Positions 44,370 to 52,506 of a stretch of 64,000 bases of DNA are shown here, in pieces. How positions within the stretch are numbered: position 1 is the first letter of the stretch; each line of letters opens with the position of its first letter. The notes beneath the pieces are model-generated. The model saw nothing but the letters and a program-made list of their open reading frames with translations. It ran no database searches and was not told the origin of the DNA. A program made the position numbers and the translations under genes. The stretch comes from Neobacillus mesonae (GTDB taxonomy: Bacteria > Bacillota > Bacilli > Paenibacillales > Paenibacillaceae). The stretch covers positions 124,001-188,000 of the forward strand of contig JAMBOW010000005.1 in NCBI GenBank assembly GCA_023715865.1. Direction: 5' to 3'.

Positions 44370-44407
44370 AGGCAAGCATACCAGAATTAGGTCTGCTTGC
44401 CTTTTTG
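44370..44407 (+). terminator. Terminator of the catalase gene
   Basis: AGGCAAGCA (44370-44378) pairs with TGCTTGCCT (44394-44402), followed by a T run. Confidence 0.85.
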
Positions 44408-44530
44408 TTTCCTGTTTTTCCTTACAAGCTGGAGAATTGCGGTCTTGGATTTGCACACACGGCTCATGTTACAATGGTCCAAAGTCTTTAATGGGTATTT
44501 GCTTCATAACGTAGTAAAGGTGTGTAAATT

Positions 44531-45643
44531 TTGAACTTAAACAGTGTTGTTGAATTTTTTCAAGAAATTAATTGGTTTAGGCTGGGTGGTGCGCTGCTGC
44601 TCCTTCTTGTTTTTACGGTGTTTAACAAATGGACGTCAACCCGTCTGTTTCGTTTATTGAAACGTTTCTTCGGAATGAAGTGGGACAATCTTTATCTGAC
44701 GCTTCGCAATCCGATACGAGCTTTGATGATTCTGCTTGGTGTTTCGGGAGCAGTTCATTTTTATTTTGATGGCGGCGGGCAGTGGCCGCTGTTCTCCCAT
44801 CTCATACGTACAGGTTTTATCGCGTTTATCGGCTGGGGACTGTACAATCTGTCCGGAAGGTCATCTCGGTTTTTTGCGGGTCTTACCACTAAGTGGGGCG
44901 TGGAAGAGTCAGACATGATTATTCCCTTTTTGTCCAAGGTGCTAAGATTTCTTGTTATCGCACTCACTCTGACCATTATTGCTTCCGAATGGGGATACAG
45001 TATTAATGGGCTTGTCGCAGGTTTAGGCCTAGGAAGCCTTGCTGTCGCTCTAGCTGCACAGGATACACTCAGCAATCTGATTGCAGGCGTAATTATTGTA
45101 ACCGAGAAGCCCTTCTCGAAAGGGGATTGGATCAAAACAGATGCGGTTGAGGGCATGGTGGAGGATATTTCCTTCCGAAGCTCCAAAATCCGCACGTTCG
45201 CTGATTCCATCGTCATTATTCCGAACAATATTCTTGCGAAATCAGCCATTACCAACTGGAGCCGGATGGGTAAAAGACGGATCACCTTTGATCTTGGCGT
45301 AGCGATTGATTCTGATCGGAAGAAGCTGGTCAAAGCCACCGAGCGGCTTCGTGAATATATCGAGGGTCATCCCGAAGTGGACAAAGAGCTGCTGATGGTC
45401 CGTGTCAAAGGGATGACGAATGAACAGATCACCATTTTCTTTTATTTCTTCACGTATACAACGGTTTGGATGGAGCATATGCGGGTGCTGGAGTCCATTA
45501 ACTTTGAGATTTTGAACATTCTTGAGGAAGAAGGAATCAAACTTGCCGTTCCGGCACAGCGGTTGTTCGTGGAGAAGAATACAATCTTTGAACCAGCGGA
45601 AGAAGTGGAAGTAGAGAAGGAACGCGTCTTTGTAAGTAATTAA
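44531..45643 (+). CDS. MscS-family mechanosensitive channel
   Basis: 370 residues from TTG (AAAGGTG upstream). It has four or five N-terminal helices; the last is the Gly/Ala-rich pore helix GLVAGLGLGSLAVALAAQDTLSNLIAG. The cytosolic beta domain follows (KGDWIKTDAVEGMVEDISFRS, FADSIVIIPNNILAKSAITNWS) and then an alpha/beta domain. It releases solutes on hypo-osmotic shock. Standalone gene between two terminators. Confidence 0.9.
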   Translation: MNLNSVVEFFQEINWFRLGGALLLLLVFTVFNKWTSTRLFRLLKRFFGMKWDNLYLTLRNPIRALMILLGVSGAVHFYFDGGGQWPLFSHLIRTGFIAFIGWGLYNLSGRSSRFFAGLTTKWGVEESDMIIPFLSKVLRFLVIALTLTIIASEWGYSINGLVAGLGLGSLAVALAAQDTLSNLIAGVIIVTEKPFSKGDWIKTDAVEGMVEDISFRSSKIRTFADSIVIIPNNILAKSAITNWSRMGKRRITFDLGVAIDSDRKKLVKATERLREYIEGHPEVDKELLMVRVKGMTNEQITIFFYFFTYTTVWMEHMRVLESINFEILNILEEEGIKLAVPAQRLFVEKNTIFEPAEEVEVEKERVFVSN

Positions 45644-45679
45644 AATCTAAGTTCAAGAAATTATTAAAAATATAGCTAT

Positions 45680-45728
45680 AAAAAGAGCGGCTGCTCTGCC
45701 ACATTAGGCAGGATAAGCCGCTCTTTTT
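45680..45728. terminator. Bidirectional terminator between the MscS and PepT genes
   Basis: AAAAAGAGCGGCT (45680-45692) pairs with AGCCGCTCTTTTT (45716-45728), with an inner CTGCC/GGCAG stem and T runs on both strands. Confidence 0.88.
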
Positions 45729-45762
45729 ATAAATGTCCGAGATGGAATGGCTTGTTTAGGTC

Positions 45763-46998
45763 CTAAGCTTCCTGCTGTTCAAACCGCTGAATAATGCCAA
45801 TGATAACTTGGGTTGCTTTGACCATGTGATCTACAGATACATATTCGTAACGCCCGTGATAGTTCTCACCGCCAGTAAAAATATTCGGTGTAGGCAGTCC
45901 CATGTAGGACAGCTGAGAACCGTCAGTACCTCCGCGGATCGGTACAATATGCGACTCGATGTCCAGGCTCTTCATCGCTTCGCCTGCAATATCTACGATG
46001 AATTTGACCGGCTCGATCTTCTCCCGCATGTTGTAGTACTGATCACGCAGTGTAAGATGAATACGATCCTCTCCATACTTCGCTTGCAGTTCCTTGGCGA
46101 TACGCTCCATATTGGTTTTGCGGGCTTCAAAGCTTGTACGGTCAAAGTCGCGAATGATATAGCTGAGGACCGTTTCTTCGACATCTCCTTGCACAGAGTT
46201 CAGGTGATAGAATCCGTCATAGCCGTCGGTATGCTCTGGTGCTTCTTCTACCGGCAGGAGGCTGTTAAACTCCATGGCGATTTTGGCGGAGTTCACCATT
46301 TTATTTTTGGCTGTCCCGGGGTGGACATTTTTGCCTTTAAAAATGATTTTGGCAGCAGCGGCGTTGAAGCTTTCATATTCCAGCTCTCCGATTGGCCCAC
46401 CGTCAACGGTGTAGGCGTAGCTGGCCCCAAAGGCTTTTACATCAAAACGATGAGGTCCCCGCCCAATTTCTTCGTCTGGCGTAAAGGCCACGCGAATTTT
46501 ACCATGCTTTATTTCGGGGTGATTCAAAAGGTAGTCCATGGCGGTCATAATTTCGGCAATACCAGCTTTGTTGTCTGCACCGAGAAGGGTTGTCCCGTCT
46601 GTTGTGATCAAAGTTTGTCCCTTGTAGTTAGTAAGCTCAGGGAAATCCTTTGGAGACAGTATGATGTTCTGTTCCTTGTTCAGCACGATATCATTGCCGT
46701 CATAGGAGTCGATGAGCTGAGGATTTACGTTTTTACCTGTAAAATCCGTAGCTGTATCCAGATGCGCGAGGAAACCGATCACAGGCACGTCTTTATCTAT
46801 GTTAGCCGGAAGGGTTGCCATCACATATCCGTTGTCATCCATCGTGACTTCTTCCATGCCGATGGAAGTAAGCTCTTCTACAAGCTTGCGGCCCAGTTCA
46901 AGCTGGCCCGGTGTCGACGGACACGTCTCGCTGTTCTCGTCTGACTGTGTATCTACGCGTACATACGTGGTAATACGCTGAATCAAATCTTCCTTCAT
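45763..46998 (-). CDS. pepT: Tripeptide aminopeptidase PepT
   Basis: 411 residues, standard length. M20B zinc ligands: FLAHLDTATDF, TLLGADNKAGIAEIM, FTPDEEIGRGPHRFD and the Asp in YTVDGGPIGELEYESFNAA; a late His is in NIFTGGENYHGRYEY. It removes the N-terminal residue from tripeptides in the cytoplasm and would work after the peptide transporter at 25-26 kb. GAGG lies before the ATG. Confidence 0.95.
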   Translation of the reverse strand: MKEDLIQRITTYVRVDTQSDENSETCPSTPGQLELGRKLVEELTSIGMEEVTMDDNGYVMATLPANIDKDVPVIGFLAHLDTATDFTGKNVNPQLIDSYDGNDIVLNKEQNIILSPKDFPELTNYKGQTLITTDGTTLLGADNKAGIAEIMTAMDYLLNHPEIKHGKIRVAFTPDEEIGRGPHRFDVKAFGASYAYTVDGGPIGELEYESFNAAAAKIIFKGKNVHPGTAKNKMVNSAKIAMEFNSLLPVEEAPEHTDGYDGFYHLNSVQGDVEETVLSYIIRDFDRTSFEARKTNMERIAKELQAKYGEDRIHLTLRDQYYNMREKIEPVKFIVDIAGEAMKSLDIESHIVPIRGGTDGSQLSYMGLPTPNIFTGGENYHGRYEYVSVDHMVKATQVIIGIIQRFEQQEA

Positions 46999-47107
46999 TT
47001 CATCCTCAGCTCCTTATTCATAGGGACTTATCATCCCGTGTTCAATATTTCCATTTTATCACGAAAATTAGAGGATTCATAAGCGGACAGACGATGTTAG
47101 AAAAATT

Positions 47108-47150
47108 ATGTAACCAAAAGGTTTCTCTTTACATGTAACCAAAAGGTTTC
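47108..47150 (+). promoter_or_regulatory. Tandem AACC-N4-GGTT operator of the SRPBCC/ArsR operon
   Basis: An 18-bp element ATGTAACC-AAAA-GGTTTC occurs twice (47108-47125 and 47133-47150), 25 bp apart and identical. Each copy holds the inverted repeat AACC/GGTT. The position, 69 bp before the first gene, fits autoregulation by the ArsR-type protein. Confidence 0.65.
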
Positions 47151-47218
47151 ATATAATTGAAATGGAAGTTGAACACAATATTAAGTATTGAATGTGAATT
47201 TAAAGGAGTAGAGAATCT

Positions 47219-47632
47219 ATGACTCAAACACTGCCGGATATCCAAAAGACGATCGTAATTGATGCCCCCATTGAAAAGGTGTGGGGGATTGTGGCCACAG
47301 CGGATGGAATTGCTGCCTGGTTTATGCCTAATGACTTTGAGCCTGTGCTCGGGCATGAGTTCCATCTGCAGGCAGGCCCGTGGGGCAAGTCGCTGTGTAA
47401 AGTGACTGAGCTGGACCCGCCTCATCGACTTCGCTTTGAATGGGATAAAGACTGGATCATTACATTTGAACTGATAGAGAAGGACGGACAGACTGAATTT
47501 ACGCTTACGCATGGAGGATGGCGTGTTGATGAGAAGACCTCCTTCGGCGAAGAGCACAGTGTTGTACGCGAACGGATGTCGGGCGGCTGGACTGGCATAC
47601 TGGGTAAGCTTTCTGGACTTTTTGGAGCCTAA
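47219..47632 (+). CDS. SRPBCC (AHSA1-like) domain protein
   Basis: 137 residues of the START/Bet v1-like fold: TIVIDAPIEKVWGIVATADGIAAWF at the start and the long C-terminal helix with SGGWTGILGKLSGLF. These proteins form a hydrophobic ligand pocket. Stop lies 5 bp before the ArsR gene. SRPBCC-ArsR pairs are widespread in Bacilli, but the ligand is unknown. Confidence 0.87.
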   Translation: MTQTLPDIQKTIVIDAPIEKVWGIVATADGIAAWFMPNDFEPVLGHEFHLQAGPWGKSLCKVTELDPPHRLRFEWDKDWIITFELIEKDGQTEFTLTHGGWRVDEKTSFGEEHSVVRERMSGGWTGILGKLSGLFGA

Positions 47633-47637
47633 TACCG

Positions 47638-47973
47638 ATGTCAGCCGTACCTAAACATGATGTCTTCCAGGCGATTGCAGATCCCACCCGCCGGGATTTG
47701 CTTCACTTGTTGAGCCATGGGGAAATGCCGGTGGGAGCTATCAGCGAACGCTTTCCGATGAGCCGAACTGCCGTATCCAAGCATCTGCGTGTGCTGGCTG
47801 ATGCCGGACTCGTGAAGGACCGCAAGGTGGGTCGCGAGACAAGATACCGTCTGGATACAGAGCCCTTAACCGAGCTGAAGCGGTGGCTTTCCTATTACGA
47901 GCGGTTCTGGGACAATAAGCTTGCTATGCTGAAGCATTACGCTGAACAAAGTGAGCATTCAAAGCAGGAATAG
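47638..47973 (+). CDS. ArsR-family transcriptional regulator
   Basis: 111 residues with one winged helix: PTRRDLLHLLSHGEMPVGAISERFPMSRTAVSKHLRVLADAGLVKDRKVGRETRYRL. There is no ELCVC or other metal-binding Cys motif, so it is probably a non-metal ArsR protein sensing an organic ligand. It should bind the tandem AACC/GGTT sites upstream. Confidence 0.9.
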   Translation: MSAVPKHDVFQAIADPTRRDLLHLLSHGEMPVGAISERFPMSRTAVSKHLRVLADAGLVKDRKVGRETRYRLDTEPLTELKRWLSYYERFWDNKLAMLKHYAEQSEHSKQE

Positions 47974-47974
47974 C

Positions 47975-48013
47975 AAAAAGATCGCTTGCAGCATTAGCGC
48001 AGCGATCTTTTTT
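47975..48013. terminator. Bidirectional terminator
   Basis: AAAAAGATCGCT (47975-47986) pairs with AGCGATCTTTTT (48001-48012). It separates the ArsR gene from the convergent alkA gene. Confidence 0.88.
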
Positions 48014-48041
48014 AATTGCAATATAACATGCCCTTTGCTTG

Positions 48042-48998
48042 TTATATCGAAAGGGTTCTCCATAGATAAAAAACGGCATAGGCCTCATACCCTGCCCAAG
48101 GCTTAAAGATCTCCCGAATTTGTTCAGGAGAAGGCTTAGTGCTTAGCTGCAACAGCCGCTTTAGAGCTGCGTGCAGTCCAGCATCTCCGATGGGGAAGGC
48201 CGATGGATCACGCAGGCAGCGCATCAGCACATAATGGGCGGTCCAAGGCCCGATGCCGCGAATGCGAACCAGCGTTTCCTCAGCCTTGCGAAAGCCCGAA
48301 GCAAGCAGCGCCTCCTTCCGAAGCTCACCGCATTCGATCATCTCCGCCAGGTTCAAAATATACTCGCTCTTTTTGGTGGTGATCTGTAGCTGTCTTAAAT
48401 CTTGAACAGAACCCTTCAGCATGTCTTGAGGGGTGGGAAAGAGGTAGAATTTTCTTCCTTCAAATTGGTGCTGCTCTCCATAAGCTTCCGTGATCCGTTT
48501 TTTTAAAGTATAGGCAAATGTCAGATTGATCTGCTGTCCTAGCACAGCCCAGCACAGAGCCTCAAAGAGATCGGGAACGCCTACGATGCGCAGTCCCTTT
48601 AAGGTATGGGAATACGGTGAGAGTATAGGATGGGCTCCCGTCAGTGCCTCAAATGGAGCCAGATTTGTATTCAAATCCAGCCATTCCGTTATATAGGCTT
48701 GGACTGCTTCCCATTCACTGGCATGCAGCGGTTCATCCAGCAAGGAGTGAATTTCGAGAACGTGAGAGTGAACGAGATACTCTATCTGCAGGGGTATGAT
48801 CTTTGTATCCACTTTGAGCAGTTTATAGATCCGGTCATTCTCTACCTGATGCAGGCACTCCAGACTGGAGCGGCTTAAATAGTAGAGAACCTCAGCATAA
48901 TTAAATAACTCAGGCAGAGGCAGTCTTGCGCTGAAATTTGAACTCTGAATTTCCATTCTAGAACTGAAATTTGGCATGTCCGGCCTTGGTGTAATCAT
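48042..48998 (-). CDS. alkA: DNA-3-methyladenine glycosylase II (AlkA type)
   Basis: 318 residues. An N-terminal AlkA-specific domain is followed by the helix-hairpin-helix GPD domain: ALCWAVLGQQINLTFAYTLKKRI, LVRIRGIGPWTAHYVLMR (hairpin) and FPIGDAGLHAALK with the catalytic Asp. It removes alkylated purines. Two starts are possible: ATG 48998 has GGAGGG upstream and overlaps adaB by 41 bases; ATG 48956 lies one base after the adaB stop. The first is used here. Third gene of the ada operon. Confidence 0.87.
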   Translation of the reverse strand: MITPRPDMPNFSSRMEIQSSNFSARLPLPELFNYAEVLYYLSRSSLECLHQVENDRIYKLLKVDTKIIPLQIEYLVHSHVLEIHSLLDEPLHASEWEAVQAYITEWLDLNTNLAPFEALTGAHPILSPYSHTLKGLRIVGVPDLFEALCWAVLGQQINLTFAYTLKKRITEAYGEQHQFEGRKFYLFPTPQDMLKGSVQDLRQLQITTKKSEYILNLAEMIECGELRKEALLASGFRKAEETLVRIRGIGPWTAHYVLMRCLRDPSAFPIGDAGLHAALKRLLQLSTKPSPEQIREIFKPWAGYEAYAVFYLWRTLSI

Positions 48999-49506
48999 GG
49001 TATCCCTCCAGTGTAAGAAGTGCTTCCTTCACTTTCAGCCCTCCGGCGAATCCAGTCAGAGCGCTGTTTTTGCCGATAACACGGTGACAGGGGACGATAA
49101 TAGGGACAGGATTTCTGCCATTTGCCGTACCTACGGCACGGACAGCCTGCGGACGTCCAATCATATGAGCAATGTCCGAATAGCTGCGGGTTTCTCCAAA
49201 AGGAATTTGCTGCAGCGCCTGCCAGACGGACTGTTGAAATCCAGTTCCTCTAAGGTCAAGGGGCAGGCCGAAGCTCTGTCTTGTTCCGTCCAGATATTCG
49301 GTCAGCTCCACAAGATAGGGGGCCAGCTGTTCAGGACTCTCTTTGATTTCTGCTTTAGGATATTGGCGATGAATCCAGTTATAGAGGATTTCTTTGGACT
49401 CAGTAGGCCAGGTAATTCTGCACAAACCCGCCTCGGTGGCAGCTAAATATAATGGCTGCTGTCCAAACAAAGGATGTTTTAACTCGGCCCAAAACACAGT
49501 ATTCAT
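48958..49506 (-). CDS. adaB: O6-methylguanine-DNA methyltransferase (AdaB/Ogt type)
   Basis: 182 residues. The methyl-accepting Cys is in the signature IIVPCHRVIGKNSALTGFAGG. The DNA-binding helix has GETRSYSDIAHMIGRPQAVRAVG with the Arg finger. It directly removes methyl groups from O6-methylguanine, once per molecule. It lies between adaA and alkA in the order known from Bacillus adaptive-response operons. Confidence 0.93.
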   Translation of the reverse strand: MNTVFWAELKHPLFGQQPLYLAATEAGLCRITWPTESKEILYNWIHRQYPKAEIKESPEQLAPYLVELTEYLDGTRQSFGLPLDLRGTGFQQSVWQALQQIPFGETRSYSDIAHMIGRPQAVRAVGTANGRNPVPIIVPCHRVIGKNSALTGFAGGLKVKEALLTLEGYHDYTKAGHAKFQF

Positions 49507-49545
49507 GATGAATCCTCCTTTAATTATTTATGAGCTTCCTATGGT

Positions 49546-50100
49546 TTAATTGCGATATTGCTGGGGTGTACGACCCGTTATTTTCTGAAAAACACTGATA
49601 AAGTGAGAAGCACTTTTAAAGCCTACACTAGCGGCAATATCCCGAATTTCCATTGAGGTCGTCTTAATGAGTTCCTTGGCTCTTTCTATGCGAACATGCT
49701 GCAGCTGCTGTGCAGGCGTTAATCCCATTGTTCTTTTGTATACGCGCTGCATATGGTAAGGGCTGACGCTGAGCTCCGATGCGATTCGATTTAAAGTGAG
49801 CGGCTCGTGATAATGTGCTTCAATGTAGCCGGTCACCCGATCTGCGATCTCCGAATCAGGGTTTCTGAGCTCCTGTCTATGCGGCTCACATCTCTTGCAA
49901 GCGCGATACCCGTTCCGTTCAGCTTCTTTAATGGAGTGATAAACGGTGACATTTTCCGGCTTAGGCGTTCTGGAGCGGCATGAAGGTCTGCAATAGATGC
50001 CGGTCGTTCTGATCGCAACATAATAGATGCCGTCATATCGGTCGCTTCGGTCCAATATCGTAGCATATACTTTTTCAAACAGCTCCTTATGATCCTTCAC
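49546..50100 (-). CDS. adaA: Methylphosphotriester-DNA methyltransferase and AraC activator (AdaA)
   Basis: 184 residues from GTG 50100, which has GGAGGG seven bases upstream (an ATG at 50115 precedes that site). The N-terminal Ada zinc domain has GIYCRPSCRSR and CKRC; one of these Cys accepts methyl from phosphotriesters and switches the protein on. The C-terminal AraC domain has two helix-turn-helix motifs (LTLNRIASELSVSPYHMQRVYKRTMG, EIRDIAASVGFKSASHFISVFQKITG). It activates its own operon after alkylation damage. Confidence 0.92.
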   Translation of the reverse strand: MKDHKELFEKVYATILDRSDRYDGIYYVAIRTTGIYCRPSCRSRTPKPENVTVYHSIKEAERNGYRACKRCEPHRQELRNPDSEIADRVTGYIEAHYHEPLTLNRIASELSVSPYHMQRVYKRTMGLTPAQQLQHVRIERAKELIKTTSMEIRDIAASVGFKSASHFISVFQKITGRTPQQYRN

Positions 50101-50348
50101 TCGTATGCCCTCCATATCCTCACTTTTTGATTATTTATTTAATTATAGGCAACTTTGGGCCGGAAAGGCACGTCCTAGAAATAGGAGAGCAAGATTTCGA
50201 CATTCTGATAAATTTACATTCCTTAATATGGAAAACTGTAGTATATTAAATGAGTTATACGATCATGTTTTTGACTAAAATCATCAAATTTTTATTAAAA
50301 ATGATATAAATTGCGTCGACATAGAGATAGTGGAGAAAGGAGAAGCGT

Positions 50349-51392
50349 ATGAGTGATATTGAATACCCGCTTACAAGAAGCAGCCGGAAAAAGTCTAAAA
50401 AGAAGAAAAAAACGAAGAAGCCATTAATTATTTCGTTCATTGTCTTGCTGCTGCTAGGCTCGTTTGCCGTTATCTTTCATAAAGAGCTGGGATGGGCAGC
50501 ACTGCAGCTGTTTGTAGAGAAGCCTGTCAAAACCGCGTTGGATGATTCCTATGAACCGCTTGATCAAGTAACTGGGCCGGCGGTCGTAGAAGAGAAGGAG
50601 CTTGAGCCGTTCAGTATGCTTCTACTTGGCGTAGACGAACGAGAAGGGGACGTTGGCAGATCGGACACCATGATCTATGCCGTATTTCGTCCGGAAGAGC
50701 ACCGCATGCTGCTGCTCTCTATTCCGCGTGATTCATACGTAGAAATCGCAGGAAGAGGAAGCAGGGATAAAGTCAATGCGGCTTATGCCTACGGGGGCAC
50801 CAAGATGAGCGTGGAAACGGTAGAGCAGCTATTAGAAACCGACGTAGACTACTATGCTAAGGTGAATTTTAACGCACTCGTGGAGGTTGTCGACGCGCTC
50901 GGCGGTGTAGAGCTTCCGATTACGAAGCCGATTCAGAACACATATAAATACCACATTCCGTTATACATTGAGGCGAACAAACCGATCTATACGGGTGAGG
51001 ATGCTCTGAATTATGTGAGATATCGCGAGGATTCCGATTTCAAACGGACGGAACGCCAGCGAATTTTCCTCAAAGCCGCAACGGAGCGGATGCTGAAGAT
51101 CGGAAATATAACAAGAATACCGGAAATTTTATCGATCGCCAGCAGCAACATGAAGACGGATATGACCTCGGACTTTATTATGGATTTAGGCAAGATGCTT
51201 TATGATAAAGAAGCGGTTCCGCAAATGACCAGCTATATGCTGGAGGGAAGCGGCAAGTCCGCAGGCGCTTGGTACTACATGCTTGATGAAGATAAACTGG
51301 AATATGCTCAGGAACTGGTGGACAATTGGATGGACGCCAGTACTACGAATGATCAGTTGATCGATCCGGAAAAAGAGCAAGAAGAGCAATGA
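50349..51392 (+). CDS. LytR-CpsA-Psr (LCP) family cell-wall glycopolymer ligase
   Basis: 347 residues. A Lys-rich cytoplasmic start and one membrane helix (about 24-45) lead to the extracellular LCP domain: FSMLLLGVDERE, GRSDTMIYAVF (Asp/Arg of the active site), LLSIPRDSYVEI, DKVNAAYAYGG and YVRYREDSDFKRTERQR. All conserved charged residues are present. These enzymes attach teichoic acids or other phosphate-linked polymers to peptidoglycan. AAAGGAG precedes the ATG. Confidence 0.92.
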   Translation: MSDIEYPLTRSSRKKSKKKKKTKKPLIISFIVLLLLGSFAVIFHKELGWAALQLFVEKPVKTALDDSYEPLDQVTGPAVVEEKELEPFSMLLLGVDEREGDVGRSDTMIYAVFRPEEHRMLLLSIPRDSYVEIAGRGSRDKVNAAYAYGGTKMSVETVEQLLETDVDYYAKVNFNALVEVVDALGGVELPITKPIQNTYKYHIPLYIEANKPIYTGEDALNYVRYREDSDFKRTERQRIFLKAATERMLKIGNITRIPEILSIASSNMKTDMTSDFIMDLGKMLYDKEAVPQMTSYMLEGSGKSAGAWYYMLDEDKLEYAQELVDNWMDASTTNDQLIDPEKEQEEQ

Positions 51393-51395
51393 TAT

Positions 51396-51430
51396 AAACG
51401 GCCTGTCTGCAGAGGACAGGCCGTTTTTTA
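51396..51430 (+). terminator. Terminator of the LCP gene
   Basis: AAACGGCCTGTC (51396-51407) pairs with GACAGGCCGTTT (51415-51426), followed by a run of T. Confidence 0.88.
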
Positions 51431-51466
51431 TATGTTCCTGCTTATTTGACGATAGAGTACGGTAGC

Positions 51467-52309
51467 TTATTCCTTGGATAAGCGAAGATTTCTGTAATGG
51501 CGCGGAGATTCGCCCTGTACCTTCTTGAACATCTTTGAAAACAGAAATGCATCACTATATCCGACCGAGTGGGCTACATCACTGACCGACAGCTCGGGAT
51601 TGCTCAGCAATTCCGCAGCCCGGTTCATTCGATACTCGAGCAGGAAGGACTGGAGCGATATGCCGAACGTATCCTTGAACATACCCGATAGATAGGTACG
51701 ATCCAGCCCAACGGTGCGGGCGATGTCGAGCACGGATATTTTCTGGCTGTATTCGCTTTCGATGAATTGAATCGATTTCTCAATGTAGCTGTCTCTTGAG
51801 GGAGAAGTCTTATCATAATCAGAAGGGTCAGGTGTGCTGTTGATCAGGTCGCCGATAATTCTATACAAAATGCTCTGACTGTATACATCGCCGCTGTACA
51901 TGTTGTGAACACGAGACAACTCTTCATAAAAGGATGGGAGACTTGTATCCTTTGCAGCTGTAAACAAGGGATGTTTCTTCGTACAGTTTCCTCGCTTGAG
52001 CAAGGATTTGGCGTGAAGGCCTCTGAAGCCAATCCACGAATAAGTCCATGGATTTTGTTTGTCCGCCTCGTAATGAATCCGTTCATCTGGGAATATGACA
52101 AATCCTTGGCCGGGTCCAAGGTGTAAGCATTCGTCGTGATGCCAAAAGCGTCCCTCTCCGCTGTGTATGTAATGCAGAATGTAGGCATCTCTAAGGCCAG
52201 GCCCCCAGCTGTGCCCTGGATCACATTCCTGCAGACCGAAGAAAACCATGCGAAGATCCATCTTTTCCTGAGAAGCCCGAAGGCTTGGATAGACTTCGTT
52301 AATCGGCAA
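51467..52309 (-). CDS. AraC-family regulator (MsmR type)
   Basis: 280 residues from TTG (AAGGGGG upstream). The N-terminal cupin-like AraC-binding domain has YILHYIHSGEGRFWHHDE and a Trp-rich block. The C-terminal double helix-turn-helix has KISVLDIARTVGLDRTYLSGMFKDTFG and SVSDVAHSVGYSDAFLFSKMFKK. It is divergent from the alpha-galactosidase gene and probably activates it, as MsmR and RafR proteins do for alpha-galactosides. Confidence 0.87.
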   Translation of the reverse strand: MPINEVYPSLRASQEKMDLRMVFFGLQECDPGHSWGPGLRDAYILHYIHSGEGRFWHHDECLHLGPGQGFVIFPDERIHYEADKQNPWTYSWIGFRGLHAKSLLKRGNCTKKHPLFTAAKDTSLPSFYEELSRVHNMYSGDVYSQSILYRIIGDLINSTPDPSDYDKTSPSRDSYIEKSIQFIESEYSQKISVLDIARTVGLDRTYLSGMFKDTFGISLQSFLLEYRMNRAAELLSNPELSVSDVAHSVGYSDAFLFSKMFKKVQGESPRHYRNLRLSKE

Positions 52310-52414
52310 AGCGCTGCCCCCTTTTTGGTATGGATAGCTGTATTATATCAGACTGTGTTTTCGAAGCAGAGTCTATTTCCGTGGTTCAAGTCACCTAATG
52401 AACTGGGATTATGA

Positions 52415-52441
52415 CATGTTTATCTTGGACTATTCCATGTT
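52415..52441 (+). promoter_or_regulatory. Candidate AraC direct repeats upstream of the alpha-galactosidase gene
   Basis: CATGTT occurs at 52415 and 52436, 21 bp apart (two helical turns), between the divergent AraC and alpha-galactosidase genes and upstream of the probable -10 (TATAGT, 52461). Confidence 0.35.
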
Positions 52442-52506
52442 CGCATATCCGAGACGAAGCGTATAGTTAGGCTATAACGAATAGCTGATCAAGGGAGGCA
52501 ATTTAA

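Noticed and set aside
45808..46944. 378-codon plus-strand ORF
   Set aside because: It is exactly antisense to pepT, whose M20 motifs are intact; no ribosome site or recognisable motif. Likewise the long antisense frames at 39150-40082, 53143-53907 and 54405-55004.
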